NCBI GenBank assembly: GCA_947168665.1
Contig: CAMVMX010000001.1
Location: 62,001-126,000, forward strand
Source: an uncultured Bacteroidales bacterium
Lineage (GTDB): Bacteria > Bacteroidota > Bacteroidia > Bacteroidales > P3
Length of the DNA: 64,000 bases
Direction of reading: 5' to 3'
Both the position numbers and the translations under genes were made by a program. Below, in pieces: positions 59,329-64,000 of the stretch. Each line of letters begins with the position of its first letter. Within the stretch, counting starts at the first letter, position 1. Under the pieces are notes generated by a model. That model had not been told where the DNA came from and searched no databases. It saw nothing but the letters and a program-made list of their open reading frames with translations.

Positions 59329-62175
59329 ATGAAATCACCCATCCGAATTATCCTTATGGCAGCCATGCTACTTGGCTGCTTCAATGCCCATGCCGTCTAC
59401 GTAGAGCAAATGCCCATCTACAAAATCCAACCCAACGGCGACACGGCACATTTCTTTGTCACCGGCGACGAATGCTACCACCGCTTCCACGACGCCAACA
59501 ACTACACCATAGTCCAAGCCATCAGCGGCTGGTGGGTCTACGCCCTCCCCGCCGCCGACAAGGGCATACAGCCCTCCGCCTATCCCGTCGGCACTGTCGA
59601 CCCCGCCACCCTCAACATCACGCCCGGCCTCGACATCACCTACGACCAATGGCTCCAGCGCCGACACTACTGGGACATCCCCGAACAATACCGTGTCGAA
59701 AAGCCCAAAACCAGCGGACGCAACCACGGCGACTTCTGCAACCTCGTCATCTTCATCCGTTTTGCCGACGACACCCCCTACTCCCGCAGCCTCTCCAACG
59801 TCGACCACATGTTCTCCGACTCCTCGTCTGAAAACGCCGTATCCGTCTACAACTACTTCCGCCACGCCTCCTACAACAAAATCTCCATCCGCACCCACTA
59901 CGCCCCCGCCCCCAACGGCGACAGCATCCTCTCCTACCGCTGCCCCCACCCGCGCGACTACTTCATGCCCTACACCGAGGACAACCCCATCGGCTACTAC
60001 GGCAGCGATGAACGCCGCAGCCGCGAATTCGAACTCATCATGGGCGCCGTCAACTACATCAACGACTCCGCACCCATCCCCTCCAACGTCGTGCTCGACT
60101 GCGACAACGACGGCTACATCGACAACGTCAACTTCGTCGTCAAAGGCCCCGCCGCCGACTGGAGCGACCTCCTCTGGCCCCACAAATGGCAACTCTACGA
60201 CCGCGAAGTCTACATCAACGGCAAACGTGTCAGCACCTTCAACCTCGCCCTCGAAGGGTCAGGCGACGAATACTTCGGCACCAGCACCTTCTGCCACGAA
60301 ATGTTCCACTCGCTCGGCGCGCCCGACCTCTACCGCTACAACCGCGGCACCAACATCACGCCCGTCGGTCCCTGGGACCTCATGGCCACCAACTCCCGTC
60401 CCCCCCAGCACATGACCGCCTACCTCAAATACAAATACGGCAACTGGCTCGACAGCATCCCCCTCATCACCACCCCCGGCACCTACTCCATCCGCTCCAT
60501 CGGCGACGGAGTCGACCACAACATTGCCTACCGCTTCCCCAGCGCCCACCCCGACCAATTCTACGTCGTCGAATTCCGCGACATTGAAGAAACCTTCGAG
60601 ACCACCCTGCCCGGCTCCGGCCTCCTCATCTACCGCATCGACACCCGCTACGAAGGCAACGCCGGCTACAACGGCCGCGACTACTTCGACGAAATGTGGA
60701 TCTTCCGCCCCAACTCCAACAGCAACCAAGAAAACGGCAACCTCGGCAACGCCTTCTTCACCCCCCGCCGCTCCCGCAGCCAGTTCACCCCCTCCTCCAC
60801 CTACTACCCCTACCTCACCGAAGGCAACCCAGACGTAACCTTCTCCATCTCCAAAATATCCATGCCCGGCGACTCCATCACCTTCTACTACACCAACCAC
60901 CCCAAGCCCTCACACCTCGAAGTGGAACGCACCACCACCTCCACCATCACCCTCACATGGCTCGGCAACTTCGACGCCTACGCCGTATCCTACCGCCCCT
61001 ACGGCTCATCCGAGGCCTACAGCCGCCGGGTAGTCAGCTCATCGCACATCACCCTCGCCAACCTCCTGTCACAAACCGCCTACGAAATCCGCCTGACCGG
61101 CCTCTACAACCCCGAAGGCGACTCCTTCCGCGACTCCAGCGATTACATCTACACCACCATCACCACCCAGATGTGCAACAACTCCAACGAATTCGAAATA
61201 GCCGCCAACCAGTCGCAACCCCGCGTCGGCATACCCTACTACCAAAACCAAGACTACAACTACTCGCAGCAAATCTACCTCGCCGACGAAATGCAAGGCC
61301 CAATGACCATATCCTCCTTCAACCTCTACTTCGACTACTCCCAAACCCTCACCAAAAAGAACTGCACCATCTACATGGCCAACACCTCACTCGCCAACTT
61401 CAACGACTCCACACCCCTCGTCCCCGTCAGCCAGCTCACCCAAGTGTTTGAAGGCAAAATCCAATACAACCAAGGCTGGAACACCATCCGCCTCCAGACA
61501 CCCTTCTACTACAACGGCACCGACAACCTCCTCATCGCCATCGAAGACAACTCCGGCACCCGCACCTACATCGGCGACAAATTCCACGTCCACACCACCT
61601 CCGACATCATGTCATACATCTACTACGGCACCGACATCAACCCCGACCCCAGCGCCGACACCATCCAAGGCTCACAAAGCCGCAACCGCTTCCGCAACGA
61701 CATCATGTTCAACGGCTGTCCCGACAACGGCTCACAAGTCTACGCCTGCGTCTTCGCCGACAACAGCGAGCGCGGCCGCGCCACCGGTCAAGGACTCTAC
61801 GACCTCAACGAAACCATCACCCTCCACGCCTATCCCCGTCCGGGCTACCGCTTCATGATGTGGCAGGACAACAACACCGACAACCCGCGCACCGTCACCC
61901 TCACCCAAGACACCGTCTTCGTCGCCTACTTCGGCACACCCCTCGGCATCGACGACAGCGACACCACCGCCGGCTGCCTCATTCTCACCCGCCACCTCAG
62001 CGTCACCGTCCAAGGGCTGCAAAACCAGTCGCTGGCCATCTACGACCTCATGGGTCGCGCCATAGCCCGCAGCGACGGCCGCCAAAGCGGCACACTCACC
62101 TTCCAACTGCCCCACACCGGCATCTACCTCCTCCGCATCGGCGACGACAAACCCATCAAAATCTTCATCCATTAG
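59329..62175 (+). CDS. M6-like metallopeptidase with T9SS sorting domain
   Basis: This 948-residue secreted protein has a signal peptide (IILMAAMLLGCFNAHA) and a catalytic domain with the zinc motif HEMFHSLGAPD (His323, Glu324, His327, Asp333), as in M6/immune-inhibitor-A-like peptidases (HExxHxxGxxD). A fibronectin type III-like domain follows near residue 525 (SHLEVERTTTSTITLTWLGNFDAYAVSYRPYG), then an InlB-like repeat (RFMMWQDNNTDNPRTVTLTQDTVFVAYFG). The C-terminus LSVTVQGLQNQSLAIYDLMGRAIARSDG...TGIYLLRIGDDKPIKIFIH is a T9SS sorting domain. It stops with TAG. It is 20 nt from the MATE gene. Confidence 0.9.
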   Translation: MKSPIRIILMAAMLLGCFNAHAVYVEQMPIYKIQPNGDTAHFFVTGDECYHRFHDANNYTIVQAISGWWVYALPAADKGIQPSAYPVGTVDPATLNITPGLDITYDQWLQRRHYWDIPEQYRVEKPKTSGRNHGDFCNLVIFIRFADDTPYSRSLSNVDHMFSDSSSENAVSVYNYFRHASYNKISIRTHYAPAPNGDSILSYRCPHPRDYFMPYTEDNPIGYYGSDERRSREFELIMGAVNYINDSAPIPSNVVLDCDNDGYIDNVNFVVKGPAADWSDLLWPHKWQLYDREVYINGKRVSTFNLALEGSGDEYFGTSTFCHEMFHSLGAPDLYRYNRGTNITPVGPWDLMATNSRPPQHMTAYLKYKYGNWLDSIPLITTPGTYSIRSIGDGVDHNIAYRFPSAHPDQFYVVEFRDIEETFETTLPGSGLLIYRIDTRYEGNAGYNGRDYFDEMWIFRPNSNSNQENGNLGNAFFTPRRSRSQFTPSSTYYPYLTEGNPDVTFSISKISMPGDSITFYYTNHPKPSHLEVERTTTSTITLTWLGNFDAYAVSYRPYGSSEAYSRRVVSSSHITLANLLSQTAYEIRLTGLYNPEGDSFRDSSDYIYTTITTQMCNNSNEFEIAANQSQPRVGIPYYQNQDYNYSQQIYLADEMQGPMTISSFNLYFDYSQTLTKKNCTIYMANTSLANFNDSTPLVPVSQLTQVFEGKIQYNQGWNTIRLQTPFYYNGTDNLLIAIEDNSGTRTYIGDKFHVHTTSDIMSYIYYGTDINPDPSADTIQGSQSRNRFRNDIMFNGCPDNGSQVYACVFADNSERGRATGQGLYDLNETITLHAYPRPGYRFMMWQDNNTDNPRTVTLTQDTVFVAYFGTPLGIDDSDTTAGCLILTRHLSVTVQGLQNQSLAIYDLMGRAIARSDGRQSGTLTFQLPHTGIYLLRIGDDKPIKIFIH

Positions 62176-62200
62176 CCACTGCCACACCCGGCATACCCCC

Positions 62201-62228
62201 AGAGAGACACGCCCGCGCGTGTCTCTCT
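62201..62228 (+). terminator. Terminator after the M6 peptidase gene
   Basis: A perfect 12-bp stem (AGAGAGACACGC / GCGTGTCTCTCT) with a 4-nt loop, then a run of T. Confidence 0.9.
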
Positions 62229-62532
62229 TTTTTTTCACCCCGCAACCCCGGCCACCACGCCCTCGCTCCGCCCGTAGGGCGGCAAAAGCCTTCCCAAGGG
62301 ATCGGACTCAGACGCAGGGGGGCCATTGAAATGGTGGCGAACAACCACAAAAAGGGCATAGGACGAGCGAGCCTGGAGCGAAGCCCGCCACACCCATCCG
62401 GCGCGCGGAAACGGCCTCAAAATGGATCAACCTACATCAAAAACACAGGCCCGGCGCAACGCCGGGCAACAAAAAAAGGGTCCCCGCGACAACCGAAAGA
62501 AAAAAAACTAAGAATTATTCAGAAAAAAACCG
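62229..62532. other. Intergenic region with a second GC hairpin
   Basis: About 300 bases hold no supported gene. A small perfect hairpin GCCCGGCG/CGCCGGGC lies at 62449-62467, followed by an A-rich stretch, and could mark the end of a minus-strand transcript. Confidence 0.5.
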
Positions 62533-62541
62533 TATATTTGT
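62533..62541 (+). promoter_or_regulatory. Promoter -7 box for gcvT
   Basis: TATATTTGT lies 58 nt before the gcvT ATG at 62600. Confidence 0.6.
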
Positions 62542-62599
62542 AAGTTCAACAGAACGGCAATTTAAAGCATAAATAATAATAAATCAAACAATTAATATA

Positions 62600-63706
62600 A
62601 TGAAGACAACCCCTTACACAGACCTCCACATTTCACTTGGAGCCAAGATGGCCGAATTTGCAGGCTATAACATGCCTATCCAGTACACCGGCCTGGTCGA
62701 AGAACACAACAATGTCCGCAACAATGTCGGCGTGTTCGACGTGAGCCACATGGGCGAGTTCCGCGCCAAAGGCCCCGTGGCCAAACATTTCATGCAGTAC
62801 GTCACGGTCAACGACGTCGAAGCCCTCACCGACGGCAAGGTGCAGTACACCTGTCTGCCCAACGGCCAGGGCGGCATCGTGGACGACATGCTGGTCTACC
62901 GCGTCAAGGACGACGAGTATTTCATGGTGCCCAACGCCGCCAACATCGACAAGGACTGGGCCTGGATGAGCCAGATAGCCGACAAGATGGGCATGAAGCT
63001 GGGCGAAGACTTCGTCAACGAGAGCGAACAGTGGGCACAGCTCGCCGTGCAGGGTCCCAACGCCCTTAAGGCTATGCAGAAACTGACCAGCGAGAACATC
63101 GTCGACATGGAGTACTACACCTTCAAAATCCTGACTTTTGCAGGTGTTGAGAACATCATCCTCTCCACCACGGGCTACACCGGCGCCGGCGGATGCGAGA
63201 TTTACATCCCCGCTGCCAAGGCCATCGACGTGTGGAACGCCGTGTTCGAAGCCGGCAAAGAGTATGGCATCATGCCCGCCGGTCTCGGCTGCCGCGACAC
63301 CCTCCGTCTGGAGAAAGGTTTCTGCCTCTATGGCCACGAGATGGACGACACCATCAGCCCCCTCGAGGCTCCGCTGGCATGGATCACCAAGCTGAAAGCC
63401 GAGAACAACTCTTTCATCAACAAGGAGCTTTTCCTGGCCCAGAAGGCCGCCGGCGTGAAGCGCAAAATTGCCGGCTTTGAGATGGTCGACCGCGGCATCG
63501 CCCGCAACGGCTACGAGGTGTGCAATGCCGAGGGCAAGTGCATCGGCGAGGTGCGCAGCGGCAGCCCCAGCCCCAGCACCGGCAAGAACATCGGCACCGC
63601 CCTGCTCTGCGCCGAGTATGCCAAGACCGGCACGGAGATTTACATCAAAATCCGCGAGAAACTGGTGAAAGCCATCACCGTGAAAATGCCTTTCTACGAG
63701 GGCTAA
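62600..63706 (+). CDS. gcvT: Aminomethyltransferase (glycine cleavage T protein)
   Basis: This 368-residue tetrahydrofolate-dependent enzyme releases ammonia from the aminomethyl-lipoyl H protein. Motifs are FAGYNMPIQYTGLVEEHNNVRNNVGVFDVSHMGEF at the start, LPNGQGGIVDDMLVYRV, and the C-terminal GYEVCNAEGKCIGEVRSGSPSPSTGKNIGTALL. Length is standard. No gcvH or gcvP is seen beside it, so the system is dispersed. A long terminator follows. Confidence 0.96.
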   Translation: MKTTPYTDLHISLGAKMAEFAGYNMPIQYTGLVEEHNNVRNNVGVFDVSHMGEFRAKGPVAKHFMQYVTVNDVEALTDGKVQYTCLPNGQGGIVDDMLVYRVKDDEYFMVPNAANIDKDWAWMSQIADKMGMKLGEDFVNESEQWAQLAVQGPNALKAMQKLTSENIVDMEYYTFKILTFAGVENIILSTTGYTGAGGCEIYIPAAKAIDVWNAVFEAGKEYGIMPAGLGCRDTLRLEKGFCLYGHEMDDTISPLEAPLAWITKLKAENNSFINKELFLAQKAAGVKRKIAGFEMVDRGIARNGYEVCNAEGKCIGEVRSGSPSPSTGKNIGTALLCAEYAKTGTEIYIKIREKLVKAITVKMPFYEG

Positions 63707-63733
63707 TCCTCAGCCAGTCTTATAGCTGAAATC

Positions 63734-63769
63734 AACGAGGGTCTGCACCGCATGGTGCAGACCCTCGTT
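63734..63769 (+). terminator. Terminator after gcvT
   Basis: A perfect 16-bp stem (AACGAGGGTCTGCACC / GGTGCAGACCCTCGTT) with a 4-nt loop, then TTTT. Confidence 0.92.
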
Positions 63770-63911
63770 TTTCTGTCAACAACTTTATGGATTGATATTG
63801 ACTAATGGCGTTGTGAGATGCAGAGGACCGGGAATTGCCGCGATACACGGCCGGCATGGCTTGCGCCTGAATCCTTTTTCAGCCCTGCATCAGGTTGCCG
63901 GGTGCGGATGG

Positions 63912-64000
63912 TCAATCGTCGACGTGGGTGACGCGGCCCTGCATGTCGAACTGGATTTCGAGACCATTGGTGAGTTTCACTTCGTACCCTCTGATCATCT
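63912..64000 (-). CDS. Partial PepSY-like (DUF2874) protein, C-terminal end
   Basis: The minus strand enters from the right edge and reads MIRGYEVKLTNGLEIQFDMQGRVTHVDD before a TGA at 63912. The pattern GYEVKL-(G)-EIQFD-GR is the repeat of PepSY-like/BLIP-like proteins (PF11396) that are common secreted proteins of Bacteroidales. Too little is present to name a function, and the start lies outside the window. Confidence 0.65.
   Translation of the reverse strand, partial: MIRGYEVKLTNGLEIQFDMQGRVTHVDD

Noticed and set aside
62176-62599. Glycine riboswitch before gcvT
   Set aside because: I saw no tandem aptamer pattern; the region holds a terminator, a GC hairpin and a normal promoter.

Overview
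The window reads as a chromosomal segment of a Bacteroidales (Bacteroidota) bacterium, probably an anaerobic gut-type lineage. Evidence: the Bacteroidota promoter box TAnnTTTG(C) stands before most operons; several secreted proteins end in type IX secretion (T9SS) sorting domains; Bacteroidota-typical families are present (DUF3276, DUF5683, DUF6427, DUF6913, DUF6029, Omp28, FISUMP lipoproteins); and anaerobic enzymes occur (HydG, 2-oxoacid:ferredoxin oxidoreductase, crotonase/3-hydroxybutyryl-CoA dehydrogenase). Coding DNA is mostly GC-rich, with an AT-richer accessory block at about 35.8-41.4 kb. No genome-level search was possible; family names come from motif recognition.

Layout. 0-5 kb: a partial lipoprotein gene with a caspase/gingipain-like His/Cys arrangement, a hairpin cluster with a 41-nt near-perfect palindrome, a HerA/YjgR-type ATPase, and a striking 1.6-kb non-coding array of about 23 palindromic units. 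5-12 kb: an outer-membrane barrel, a FISUMP lipoprotein, hydG with its TM1266-type regulator, crt-hbd, ilvE and a CAU tRNA. 12-16.3 kb: ruvX-def-TPR lipoprotein-mutL-rhomboid operon. 16.7-27.2 kb: agmatine-to-putrescine genes (aguB-aguA), a T9SS-type surface protein whose signal peptide is broken by an in-frame TAG, an HtrA-like protease, a GT4 glycosyltransferase, dnaB, a deoxyhypusine-synthase-like enzyme and a UPF0597 protein. 27.3-34.1 kb: DUF3276, parA-parB-DUF5683, exbB-exbD-tonB-like, an S4 RNA-binding protein, and an ECF sigma / anti-sigma / Spy-like cassette.

34.3-41.4 kb is the accessory region: an O6-methylguanine methyltransferase, an RHS-like secreted protein, a hipB gene with an internally deleted hipA relic, and a co-oriented set of four genes (AAA/DUF4143 ATPase, YhcG/DUF1016 PD-(D/E)XK nuclease, Sel1-repeat protein, TIR-domain protein). 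It is preceded by a four-copy, exactly 33-bp-period repeat laid over the promoter. This set is the best candidate for an undescribed defence-like system in the window.

41.4-64 kb is mostly housekeeping and envelope: valS, korB/korA, a MORN protein with an S8 peptidase (T9SS), DUF6427-rnhB-DUF6913-dapA-thioesterase-polyprenyl synthase, TlpA-DUF6029-Omp28-MATE-M6 metallopeptidase (T9SS), gcvT, and the 3' end of a PepSY-like gene at the right edge.
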